Source of the DNA: a virus
Length of the DNA stretch: 21,665 nt
Virus record (IMG/VR): IMGVR_UViG_3300036760_000313
Span: 1 to 21,665 of that record
Strand: one strand, 5' to 3'
Shown here: positions 13,396-19,907 of the stretch, in pieces
Layout: each line of letters opens with the position of its first letter
How positions within the stretch are numbered: the stretch's first letter is position 1
Notes under the pieces: generated by a model
Databases searched by the model: none
Told to the model about the DNA's origin: nothing
Seen by the model: only the letters and a program-made list of their open reading frames with translations
Program-made: the position numbers and the translations under genes

Positions 13396-13785
13396 CTAGA
13401 CAATCGACCGCCACACCGGAATCCGGCGAGCGTGTCCGTTGGGTCGCTCGGTCTTGATGGCCCGGCCGGTGTCGACGATCCATCCGGCGAGCGCGGCCCG
13501 GCGCATCGCCGCGCCGATCGCGTTGGGGTACTTCGGCAGCTTCTCGATGACCGTGAGCGGGAGCTTCAGCCAAATGTCATCGGACGATACCTCGGGCTTC
13601 TCGAGGCACGCCGCGTACAGCGCATGGTCGATCGCGAGCGAGAGCTCCTCGTTGGTCTCTGCCCTCGCGAGGCCGGCGTCGCGTCGCCGCTCGCCTTCCT
13701 CGAGGCCGGCCGGCGACGGCGTCACGTCCTCCTGGGCCGGCGTAAACACGCCCGGCAGGGTCGGCTCGTCGCGCTTGCGCGTCAT
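13396..13785 (-). CDS. Hypothetical winged-helix-like protein
   Basis: A 129-residue protein whose ATG overlaps the exonuclease stop (ATGA). The first 40 residues are charged and probably disordered. The rest fits a winged helix: LSLAIDHALYAACLEKPEVS, DDIWLKLPLTVIEKLPKYPN (helix 2 and recognition helix), AIGAAMRRAALAGWIVDTGR and the wing and end strand (RAIKTERPNGHARRIPVWRS). Such modules are common in small phage replication/recombination proteins. Exact family not recognised; DNA binding is inferred. Confidence 0.75.
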   Translation of the reverse strand: MTRKRDEPTLPGVFTPAQEDVTPSPAGLEEGERRRDAGLARAETNEELSLAIDHALYAACLEKPEVSSDDIWLKLPLTVIEKLPKYPNAIGAAMRRAALAGWIVDTGRAIKTERPNGHARRIPVWRSIV

Positions 13786-14357
13786 CGGTACCTCTTGAGA
13801 ATCCTGTACGCCTCGTCGAAGTCGGCCCGGCGCTCGTGCCGCTCGACCTTCGCCCGGCCGTTGCGCGTCGCGTATTCGGCGAATCGGAGCACATGCTCGG
13901 CCGGCAGGTTGAGCTCCGGCGCGACGAGGATCGCTTGTAGCGCCGTCTGAATGAGATGGCCCTTGGTCGGCGGGCCGCTCTTGATTTCCACCACCGCGGC
14001 CGAGCCGTAGAAGTCGGTCGCGACGCGGTCGGGCCGGCCGCCGAACATGAGCGTGGGGTGCACGGCCGGTACCTCGACGTGCGCGAACGTCGGCCGCACG
14101 ATCGACATCGCCTTGACGTGTCCGAGGAGCCAGCCGCGGTACCGCGAGACGCACGTCGCCGGGTCGAGCGCCCCGAGGTCGTAGTCGGCCGTGAGCGCGT
14201 GCACGGCCTGCCCACGCTCGCAGGACTCCGCCGTGAAAAAGGTTTCGTCCACCCACCCGGCGAGTTGGAGTAGGCCGGTGATGTGCGGAAGAACCACGCC
14301 GCCCAGGTCGACGTACGTGTGCGTCGCCTCGTCGAACCGGAACGGCGCGGACTTCAT
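13782..14357 (-). CDS. PD-(D/E)XK exonuclease (Cas4/RecB-like), partner of the annealing protein
   Basis: A 191-residue nuclease starting at ATG 14357. The RecB-type order is clear: ERGQAVH (residues 47-53), HVEVP (E95), GGRPDRV (D110), VVEIKSG (E124, K126) and a following QTALQAI motif (the QxxxY-like helix). It would degrade one DNA strand to expose single strands for the annealing protein encoded just upstream, as lambda exonuclease does for Red beta. The two genes are linked by a 17-codon mini-frame whose stop overlaps this start; GAAGG lies in that mini-frame 7 bases before the ATG. Confidence 0.88.
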   Translation of the reverse strand: MKSAPFRFDEATHTYVDLGGVVLPHITGLLQLAGWVDETFFTAESCERGQAVHALTADYDLGALDPATCVSRYRGWLLGHVKAMSIVRPTFAHVEVPAVHPTLMFGGRPDRVATDFYGSAAVVEIKSGPPTKGHLIQTALQAILVAPELNLPAEHVLRFAEYATRNGRAKVERHERRADFDEAYRILKRYR

Positions 14358-14407
14358 ACCCCGACCTTCGTGGAGATTTGGAGCACGAAGTCTAAGCCGC
14401 CCATCAT
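14354..14407 (-). CDS. 17-codon linking mini-ORF
   Basis: ATG 14407 sits directly behind GGAGGGAA and overlaps the annealing protein's stop (ATGATG). The frame encodes MMGGLDFVLQISTKVGV and its TGA overlaps the exonuclease ATG (TATGA). It has its own strong ribosome binding site, so it is probably translated, perhaps only to couple annealing protein and exonuclease synthesis. Confidence 0.45.
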   Translation of the reverse strand: MMGGLDFVLQISTKVGV

Positions 14408-15426
14408 TTCCCTCCCAATGTGCCAATGCCCTCGACCGCTCGGCAGATGGCATCGTAGTCGCCGCGTCGGATGTCCTTGCTCGAGCTGTAGCCCCACTTC
14501 GTCAGGAGCCAATCCTGTACGACCTGCTCGATGCGCCCGGAGTTGGTGAGGATCGCGTGGTAGCGCCGGACCTGGGGCGCGGTGATGACGTCGCCGCTCT
14601 TGGCGTTCGAGCCGGCCGCTCGAGGCGGGGCGCTCCCCGCGGGCGGAGCGCTCGAGCTCCGCCGCTGCGTGTGCTCATACTCGTCGTCGTCGACCGCGTG
14701 CCCGTCGACGGCGTGCTGCGCGACCGTGCCCACCTCGCGATCGAACGGCGCGTCGCACTTCCGCCGCCACCGCTTGACCGCCTTCTCGCCCCACTGTCCC
14801 GTGTGATTGTCCTTCCGGCGCTCGATGACGTTGACCTGGACACAGTGCTCGTGCACGTAAGCGTCGAGCCACACCCGATCCCACAGCTCGAGGCCGATGC
14901 CGAGCCGCTTCGCGCACCGGCGCATCGCCGAGGCCGTCGTCGCCTCCATCGCATCGCCGAACGTCTGCTCACGGTTGCCGCGGTCGGCGAAGTAGTCTTG
15001 CTCGCCGAACGCGAACGCGGCCGGCTGCCCGTGAATGAGCAGCACGTACGGCATGACGACACTGTTGCCGTTGGTCGTCGGCTTCGCGACCGGGCGCATC
15101 GTCCACCCGAGCCGGCCGAACGCTCGGTTGAACCATTTGGTGTACGTCGGATGCGAGAGATACGGCTGTCCGCTCGGCTTCATGCGCACGTCGGCGAGGT
15201 TGACCGGCTCGTTGAGAATCGACTCCTCGGCGGCCGTGAGTTTCACCTCGACGAGGCCGAGCGCCCCGAGCTGCACTTCCTCGGTGAGCACTTGGGCGTC
15301 GATGACGTCGACGCGGCCGGGCATCATCGTCTCGCCCGGCACCGGCAGATTGCGGAGTTGTCGCTCGACTCGAGCCAATGCCCGCGTCCCCGGCCCGCGG
15401 GCCGGCCGTGCGTTGCGTTTGGTCAT
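14404..15426 (-). CDS. Rad52/Mgm101-like single-strand annealing protein
   Basis: A 340-residue recombinase starting at ATG 15426 behind GAGGA. The core (about residues 85-195) has YTKWFNRAFGRLGWTMRPVA, FAFGEQDYFADRGNREQTFG and DAMEATTASAMRRCAKRLGI ending in GLELWD. The aromatic N-terminal strand, the GDAxEAxxxxAxxRCxxxLGIG helix and the LWD end match the Rad52/Mgm101-type phage annealing proteins. It would pair complementary single strands made by the exonuclease downstream. The C-terminal 90 residues, after a Ser/Pro/Ala-rich linker, form a small domain (APQVRRYHAILTNSGRIEQV) that may bind single-strand binding protein or DNA. An earlier in-frame Met at 15558 is rejected because it runs through the hairpin region. 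Confidence 0.85.
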   Translation of the reverse strand: MTKRNARPARGPGTRALARVERQLRNLPVPGETMMPGRVDVIDAQVLTEEVQLGALGLVEVKLTAAEESILNEPVNLADVRMKPSGQPYLSHPTYTKWFNRAFGRLGWTMRPVAKPTTNGNSVVMPYVLLIHGQPAAFAFGEQDYFADRGNREQTFGDAMEATTASAMRRCAKRLGIGLELWDRVWLDAYVHEHCVQVNVIERRKDNHTGQWGEKAVKRWRRKCDAPFDREVGTVAQHAVDGHAVDDDEYEHTQRRSSSAPPAGSAPPRAAGSNAKSGDVITAPQVRRYHAILTNSGRIEQVVQDWLLTKWGYSSSKDIRRGDYDAICRAVEGIGTLGGK

Positions 15427-15482
15427 GGGGTCCTCGTTGGTGTAGGCTGGACGTGTTCTCGACGTCAGCCATGCGACTCCTG

Positions 15483-15516
15483 GGCCCGGCCGTGTGCCAC
15501 ACGGTCGGGCCGTTTT
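15483..15516 (+). terminator. Long hairpin after the RHH gene, terminator-like on the plus strand
   Basis: Arms 15483-15496 and 15498-15511 pair over 13-14 bases. On the plus strand the one irregular pair is a G-U and the hairpin is followed by GTTTTA, the form of a terminator. On the minus strand that pair is an A/C mismatch with no T run. On the minus strand it directly follows the stop of the RHH-like gene, so it could also act as a processing or stability hairpin. Confidence 0.45.
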
Positions 15517-15706
15517 ACGTACGGCGTTTCGGCTTCGCCCCGGTGAGCAAGTACTCAAGGGCGTTGGTGATACTCACATCCTCGACGTCCCACCCGCTGA
15601 TGTTCGCCAGCTCAAGGCGGGCCTGCTCGATGCGCCGAATCGCTGCCGGCGATACAAAGGCGTTCAGGCGCTCGGTCTTGCCGGTGTAGATGGTTGGCCG
15701 AGCCAC
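15515..15706 (-). CDS. Small ribbon-helix-helix-like DNA-binding protein
   Basis: A 63-residue protein starting at GTG 15706 behind GGAGG (10 bases). TERLNAFVSPAAIRRIEQAR (a basic strand and first helix) followed by WDVEDVSITNALEYLL (second helix) fits the ribbon-helix-helix pattern of MetJ/Arc-type repressors. It would bind operators as a dimer. Being in the first transcript after the promoter at 16059-16087, it is a candidate regulator of that promoter and its inverted repeat. The assignment is by pattern only. Confidence 0.65.
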   Translation of the reverse strand: MARPTIYTGKTERLNAFVSPAAIRRIEQARLELANISGWDVEDVSITNALEYLLTGAKPKRRT

Positions 15707-15708
15707 GG

Positions 15709-15852
15709 TTAGAAGTCCTCCCACGTGAGATGGTAGACGCCCGGCTCGAGCTTCATGCCGCCCGTGTCGACAGGCGTGCGCTCGAGCTCCCCGGCGAGCC
15801 ACAGGGCGGAGCAGAGGCCGGCGAGCAGATAGAGCGCGACAAAGAGAATCAT
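15709..15852 (-). CDS. Small single-pass membrane protein
   Basis: A 47-residue protein whose ATG overlaps the previous stop (ATGA). Residues 1-20 (MILFVALYLLAGLCSALWLA) form one hydrophobic helix with no charge, followed by a short polar tail (KLEPGVYHLTWEDF). The N-terminus could be a membrane anchor or signal sequence. Small early membrane proteins of phages often affect host membranes or exclude other phages; nothing specific can be assigned. Confidence 0.65.
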   Translation of the reverse strand: MILFVALYLLAGLCSALWLAGELERTPVDTGGMKLEPGVYHLTWEDF

Positions 15853-16052
15853 GCGAGCAGCTCCTTCGTCCACCCGTCGCGTACGGCGGGCGGGCATGGG
15901 GGATTACAAATGCCGTGCGAGATGGCCGTCACCGCGGGGTCGTCGGCCGGCCGGAGCACGATCTTGCACCACGCACAGATGACCGGGCCCGCGTACCGTA
16001 CAGGCCGAAGGCCGGCATCCGGGCCGGCCTTTGGTTGGGTGTTATTGACCAC
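15849..16052 (-). CDS. Small zinc-ribbon-like protein, possibly leaderless
   Basis: A 67-residue frame from GTG 16052. ICAWCKIVLRPADDP followed by AISHGICNPPCP (about residues 25-55) repeats the CAWCK...SHGIC..C pattern seen in small zinc-binding tails of bacterial sensor proteins; the four Cys residues probably bind zinc. No ribosome binding site precedes the GTG, and the promoter at 16059-16087 predicts transcription starting at the GTG itself. Codons 8-15 form a 9-base inverted repeat (16008-16016 with 16023-16031). The stop overlaps the next gene's ATG. Confidence 0.6.
   Translation of the reverse strand: MVNNTQPKAGPDAGLRPVRYAGPVICAWCKIVLRPADDPAVTAISHGICNPPCPPAVRDGWTKELLA
16008..16031. 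repeat. 9-base inverted repeat near the 5' end of the transcript
   Basis: AAGGCCGGC (16008-16016) and GCCGGCCTT (16023-16031) are perfect inverse repeats around a 6-base loop. On the minus strand the hairpin would form about 21 bases from the predicted transcript start, inside the first codons of the zinc-ribbon-like gene. It has no T run on that strand. Confidence 0.55.
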
Positions 16053-16053
16053 A

Positions 16054-16087
16054 CCGGGAGAATAGGCGCTCCCGGCGTTCTTGTCAA
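16054..16087 (-). promoter_or_regulatory. Consensus promoter with overlapping inverted-repeat operator
   Basis: Perfect -35 TTGACA (16087-16082), 17-base spacer and -10 TATTCT (16064-16059, 4 of 6) on the minus strand. A 7-base inverted repeat (CCGGGAG at 16054-16060 with CTCCCGG at 16069-16075, 8 bases apart) covers the -10 and start point, where a repressor dimer would block transcription. It separates the lysis genes from the recombination module and is the best candidate for the early promoter. Confidence 0.7.
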
Positions 16088-16091
16088 GTGC

Positions 16092-16532
16092 CTACGCGGT
16101 CGCGCTCTGTGTCTGCACGCCGTCGAGATGGAACGACTTGAGCAGGTCGACGGTCGCCTGGGTGTACTCGTCGACCGCCTTCTCGAACAGGGCCCGGGCC
16201 GCGTCCGAGTCGTCGAGCTTGTGATTGCTCACGAGCGCCGTGCCGAGCAGCGCCGTGCGCACGAGCGGCCGAGCCGCGGCGAACTTCTGCGCGCCCGTCA
16301 TCGGCGTCCCGTCCTGGTTCTTGACGCCGCTGCCGACCGCCTCGACCTGGACAAGGATACCGGCGAACACCGACAGGTCGTTCTGAATCGTCGCCTCGAT
16401 CTTCGCGACCTGCCCCCGCTTCGCCTGGGGAATGAGTAGCGACACGATGCCGCCGATGACCGGGATTTCCTTCGCGCCGACCGTCGCGAGCACGCTGCCC
16501 GCCTTCTTCAGAAAGTCCGTGAACCCTGACAT
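16092..16532 (-). CDS. Hypothetical protein in lysis cluster
   Basis: A 146-residue protein with ATG 16532 behind GGAGG at 7 bases. Its N-terminus has an amphipathic helix (GFTDFLKKAGSVLATVG) and a short hydrophobic stretch (IPVIGGIVSLLIP), then helices (VAKIEATIQNDLSVFAGILV, RPLVRTALLGTALV, DAARALFEKAVDEYTQATVD). One weak membrane segment and the position after holin and endolysin suggest a lysis- or membrane-associated role. I do not recognise the family. Confidence 0.75.
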   Translation of the reverse strand: MSGFTDFLKKAGSVLATVGAKEIPVIGGIVSLLIPQAKRGQVAKIEATIQNDLSVFAGILVQVEAVGSGVKNQDGTPMTGAQKFAAARPLVRTALLGTALVSNHKLDDSDAARALFEKAVDEYTQATVDLLKSFHLDGVQTQSATA

Positions 16533-16575
16533 GGGTTTGCCTCCAGAGGTTGCATCGAACCTCGAGAGTCTACCC

Positions 16576-16803
16576 TTACCGCCCCTTCGGGTCCACGGTG
16601 TCGGGCTTCGTGAGCGTGAGGCCGCCCTGCGCGTCGGACGGGATGCTTCGGTAGATCGTTTGCAGCACCACCGCGACGGCCGGCACGTAGACGAGGTACT
16701 TGGCCGGGATGATGTTGAGCACGGCCGGCGACGCGATGACCGTGATGAGCAGCGAGAGCAGCGCCGTTACGAACGTCTTGGAGTGCAGTACCCACTTGTC
16801 CAT
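16576..16803 (-). CDS. Putative holin
   Basis: A 75-residue protein starting at ATG 16803 behind AAGGGGG. Two hydrophobic segments, FVTALLSLLITVIASPAVL (residues 11-29) and YLVYVPAVAVVLQTIY (36-51), are joined by a short turn and followed by a charged tail (TLTKPDTVDPKGR). Size, two membrane helices and position 10 bases after the endolysin gene match class II-type holins, which open the inner membrane at the programmed time. Holins share little sequence, so the call is by topology and context. Confidence 0.7.
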   Translation of the reverse strand: MDKWVLHSKTFVTALLSLLITVIASPAVLNIIPAKYLVYVPAVAVVLQTIYRSIPSDAQGGLTLTKPDTVDPKGR

Positions 16804-16813
16804 TGGATCCCCC

Positions 16814-17254
16814 TTAGTACGTCCACAGCCACGGCCGCGGGGCGTCGGCCCGCGCCGGAGCACAATCGAGATGCACGAAGCGCGTGCCGGGCCCTTTCTG
16901 TTGGAGCCCGATGCCGGTGAAGTCGAGGTTGATCGCGAGCCGCACGAGCTCGAGCGCGTCCGCGCCGATCGCCTGGATGTCGGCCGCGACGCCGAGCGTG
17001 TGAGCGCCATCGCTTGAGCGCGTCGCCGACACCTCGACGTTGTGAGCCGGCGAGCGGTAGCACGAATCGAACACGAACGGCTTGCCGTACCGCCCGCGCA
17101 GCGTCTCGAGCTTGTCCATGAAGTCGACGTCGACGATGAGCGAGCCGTCTGTTTTGTCGGCCCACTCTGCCGGCGACACGTGCGACCACCGCCAGAACCC
17201 GGCCGGGATCTCGGCTGCTGAGGCGAATGTGAATCGCGTTTGCGTGACGTTCAT
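16814..17254 (-). CDS. Endolysin, peptidase M15 family
   Basis: A 146-residue zinc peptidase that cuts cell-wall peptide cross-links. M15 motifs: SCYRSPAHN (residues 64-72), the zinc ligands in HTLGVAADI (H85, D92) and FVHLD (H128), with the usual W-rich end. The length fits a single catalytic domain without a wall-binding domain. The N-terminal segment (PAGFWRWSHVSPAEWADKTD) resembles that of phage M15A-type enzymes. No signal peptide, so release depends on the holin downstream. ATG 17254 has AGGAG at 7 bases. Confidence 0.88.
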   Translation of the reverse strand: MNVTQTRFTFASAAEIPAGFWRWSHVSPAEWADKTDGSLIVDVDFMDKLETLRGRYGKPFVFDSCYRSPAHNVEVSATRSSDGAHTLGVAADIQAIGADALELVRLAINLDFTGIGLQQKGPGTRFVHLDCAPARADAPRPWLWTY

Positions 17255-17264
17255 GGGGTCGCTC

Positions 17265-19574
17265 CTACCGGACGAGGGGCTCGGGGCGGGCCGGCTGCGT
17301 GTTCCGCGGGGAGTACGATCGTACCCCCGGCAGCGCGACCGCCTCGGGCACCGCGGGCTTGCAGAGTATCAGATTCACGTAGGCCGGTCGATTGTCCGCA
17401 CTCGCTCCGGTGAAGGTGGGCGCACTCACGGTCCCTGTCGCGGTCGTCGTGTGCGTATGCCCACTCAGAGCCGATCCCGTAAAGGTCGGTGCGCTATTCG
17501 TACCCGTCGCAGTGACGGTATGGCCGTGGCTACTCAACGCACTGCCGGTGAACGTCGGTGCGGAGTTCGTACCTCCCGGAGTCAAGGTATGTGTATGCGT
17601 ACCCAACGCATCGCCAGTGAAGGTGGGTGCAGATACGGACCCTGTGGCCGTCGTAGTATGCGAATGCGAAGACAGCGCATCCCCCGTGAACGTAGGCGCA
17701 GTCACCGTCCCCGTGGCGGTCGTCGTGTGCGAATGCGTCCCTAAGGCGCTACCGGTGAAGGTCTCTGCGCTAGTCACCGCGCTGCTACCCGTGAATGTCG
17801 GCGTACTGATCGACCCGGTAGCCGTAGTCGTATGCGAATGGGTACCGAGTGCGGAGCCGGTGAAGACCTCCGCACTGGTCACACTACTACTGCCGGTGAA
17901 GGTGGGCGCCGATGCCGTCGCGGCTTTGAAGGTGCCAATGCCGGTAATGAACGAGGCCGAGCCGTCCGAGAACGTCGCTTGTACTGCCGCGGCCGTCGTC
18001 TGCACCTGCCATGCCATCGCCTGTCCTGGAGCAGTGGTCCCCGTGCCAGCGCTGCCAATGCCTTCGTCTAATGTCCACGACCCCGTCGCAGCCAGCGTCC
18101 CTGGAGTACCGCCGGAGACATTCGTGAAGCCGAATAGGAACTGCCCATTCGTCGTTGGCGTCACCGTCGCACTCGGTGCAGTGGGCGTAGTCGTAGAGGA
18201 CTGGAATTGATAGCCGCTCTTATCTAGCGGATCCGTCGTAGTCAATCCAGCGACCTCAATCGCGCAGATGACAATAGAGATCGCGCTCGCGGAGAAATGC
18301 GCAGTGACTATGTTGCTCGCGGTACCGCCGGTAATGTTGTAGGCGTACGCCAGTTCAATCGCTTGATGGTTCGTTGTGTCCGGTGCCAGACCGGTACTGA
18401 CTAGCGTATACGTATTGCCTTCGGTATCGGTCACGCTACTGAGCGTCTGCGAAGACGCGTTGCCCCAACTGACCACCGCAAGGATCGCATGCGTAGCCAC
18501 GGTCTTCTGTACAAAGGCCGTTGTCGCGCCGGTGGTCCCACTCGCTCCGAAGGCGGAGAAGACGGCCGCACCATACTTCACCGGAATGATGGGCCAGGTA
18601 ATCTTTCCGGCTTCAGTATATGACGTCAAGCCCGCGTTCGCGCCCGCGCTCTCTACGCCCAGCGATCGTGCACTACCTCCGGTCGCCGTGCTGGTCATCC
18701 CATGCGTACCGGTCGTACTCGCCGTGGTGCCGCCCTGTACCGACATAGTTCCGTGGGTATGCGCGGCGACTTGAGTGGTCGGCACCATCGTGAGCACCGG
18801 CACGGCCGTCGGAAACGCGACGGTACCGGTCGGTGTCACCGTGCCCGTCCCGTTCGTACCGGCGGGAGTGCCCGCACTATCAGAACTACTGGCCACGCTA
18901 TCGCCCGTGAACGTTGGTGTCGAGATCGTACCCGTCGCCGTCACCGTCCCCGTACCGTTCGTGCCCGCCGGAGTGCCTGCGCTCACCGCACTGCTTGCCA
19001 CGCTGTTGCCGGAGAAGGTCGGCGTGCTATTCGTCCCCGAGGGAGTCCCAGCACTGACCGACGAGGAGGCAACACTGTTACCGGTAAACGTCGGCGTCGC
19101 ATTCGTACCGGAGGGCGTCCCGGCGGATGTCGCGGAGGTGGTCTGCGCACTGGTGCCAGTAAACGTTGGCGCCGTGACACTCCCTGCTGGAGTCCCTGCC
19201 GAGTCGGTACTGGTGCTCACGGAGTCACCTGTGAAGGTCGGGGCCGTGTTCGTTCCTGCCGGAGTCCCTCCGCTGGTAGATGACGAGGCCACCGAGTTGC
19301 CGGTGAACGACGGGGCCGAGTTGGTGCCGGCCGGCGTGAGGTTGTCGCTGCCGCCCGTCGCCGCGATGTCCGCGTGCGAGGCCCGCGTGAGCCGGATGAA
19401 CTTCCCGTCGTACGTCGTCACCTCGGTCCATCCGTTCGGGCACGTGCCGGCTGCGAGGAACAGGAAGTTGCTCGCCTGCATCGGGCTCGGCATGAGCCCG
19501 TAGTCGAGCGTGTAGGTGACGACGCCCAGGCTCACGAGCAGACTGACGACGGCGTTGAGTGCGATCTTCTTCAT
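17265..19574 (-). CDS. Repeat-rich tail collar/fibre protein with HxH needle-like C-terminus
   Basis: A 769-residue virion protein starting at ATG 19574 (MKKIALNAVV...), chosen over a longer frame whose first 54 residues are shadow sequence of the previous gene. Order: hydrophobic N-terminal segment (1-25); collar domain with CPNGWTEVTTYDGKFIRLT; about ten units of GTxxxPTFTGxSVASS type; AHTHGTMSVQGG and WPIIPVKYG; a beta-rich inserted module (from SAFGASG to FITGIGTFKAAT, about 200 residues); six units with HSH, HTH or HGH every 20 or so residues; end DNRPAYVNLILCKP. The HxH series recalls the iron-binding needle tip of T4 gp37 and suggests receptor contact. Codon choice is much more varied than in neighbouring genes. 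Confidence 0.85.
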   Translation of the reverse strand: MKKIALNAVVSLLVSLGVVTYTLDYGLMPSPMQASNFLFLAAGTCPNGWTEVTTYDGKFIRLTRASHADIAATGGSDNLTPAGTNSAPSFTGNSVASSSTSGGTPAGTNTAPTFTGDSVSTSTDSAGTPAGSVTAPTFTGTSAQTTSATSAGTPSGTNATPTFTGNSVASSSVSAGTPSGTNSTPTFSGNSVASSAVSAGTPAGTNGTGTVTATGTISTPTFTGDSVASSSDSAGTPAGTNGTGTVTPTGTVAFPTAVPVLTMVPTTQVAAHTHGTMSVQGGTTASTTGTHGMTSTATGGSARSLGVESAGANAGLTSYTEAGKITWPIIPVKYGAAVFSAFGASGTTGATTAFVQKTVATHAILAVVSWGNASSQTLSSVTDTEGNTYTLVSTGLAPDTTNHQAIELAYAYNITGGTASNIVTAHFSASAISIVICAIEVAGLTTTDPLDKSGYQFQSSTTTPTAPSATVTPTTNGQFLFGFTNVSGGTPGTLAATGSWTLDEGIGSAGTGTTAPGQAMAWQVQTTAAAVQATFSDGSASFITGIGTFKAATASAPTFTGSSSVTSAEVFTGSALGTHSHTTTATGSISTPTFTGSSAVTSAETFTGSALGTHSHTTTATGTVTAPTFTGDALSSHSHTTTATGSVSAPTFTGDALGTHTHTLTPGGTNSAPTFTGSALSSHGHTVTATGTNSAPTFTGSALSGHTHTTTATGTVSAPTFTGASADNRPAYVNLILCKPAVPEAVALPGVRSYSPRNTQPARPEPLVR
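17395..17920 (-). repeat. C-terminal repeat block encoding HxH units
   Basis: Six to eight protein repeats of about 20 residues with a PTFTG(S/D)AL core and an HSHTTTATG-like arm. The DNA copies differ mostly at synonymous positions; for example PTFTG is spelled with several different codon sets. Confidence 0.75.
18810..19345 (-). repeat. N-terminal repeat block of the fibre gene
   Basis: Repeats of about 18-26 residues with a PTFTGNSVASS core joined by AGTPAGTN-type linkers. As in the C-terminal block, protein similarity is high while the DNA units use varied codons. Confidence 0.75.
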
Positions 19575-19582
19575 GGGCTCCC

Positions 19583-19907
19583 TCAGTGAATCGACATCCA
19601 CAGCACGAGCACTGTGCCGATGCGGTCGGTGCCGCCGATGTTGGCGATCGTGCCGTCGCCGGTGATCGTGAACTCGTCCGACACGTCGACCACGTCCGTC
19701 ACCGCGAAGCCTGCGCCGACGTACAGCGTCGCACAATGGACGGCGTCATCGGCGTAGAGGCCCGGGCACGGCGTACTCGCCGGGCCCGGTGTAGTCGAAC
19801 ATCTTGCGCTTGAGCGAGACTGAGGCGGTCGCGTCACCGGCGTCGGCCGGCATGGGCCGGGGGTCGCCGGCCGCACGATTCGGGTACAGCCACCACGGGG
19901 TCGCCAT
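19583..19907 (-). pseudogene. Small virion-type protein split by a +1 frameshift
   Basis: ATG 19907 overlaps the previous stop (TGATG) and opens a 53-codon frame (MATPWWLYPNRAAGDPRPMP at the start) that stops at 19746. A second frame continues from about 19757 to 19583. Joining the two with a +1 shift at the GTGCCCGGGCCTC stretch (19757-19769) gives 107 residues. Its C-terminal half (AVPG-LYADD, GFAVTDVVDVSDEFTITGDG, IANIGGTDRIGTVLVLW) aligns closely with the adjacent 106-residue protein. This is either a programmed shift, an indel mutation or a sequencing error. Neither half alone makes sense beside the paralogue. Function unknown; probably virion-associated. Confidence 0.75.

Noticed and set aside
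17395-19345. CRISPR array
   Set aside because: Repeats are coding, of varied spacing and not identical as DNA.
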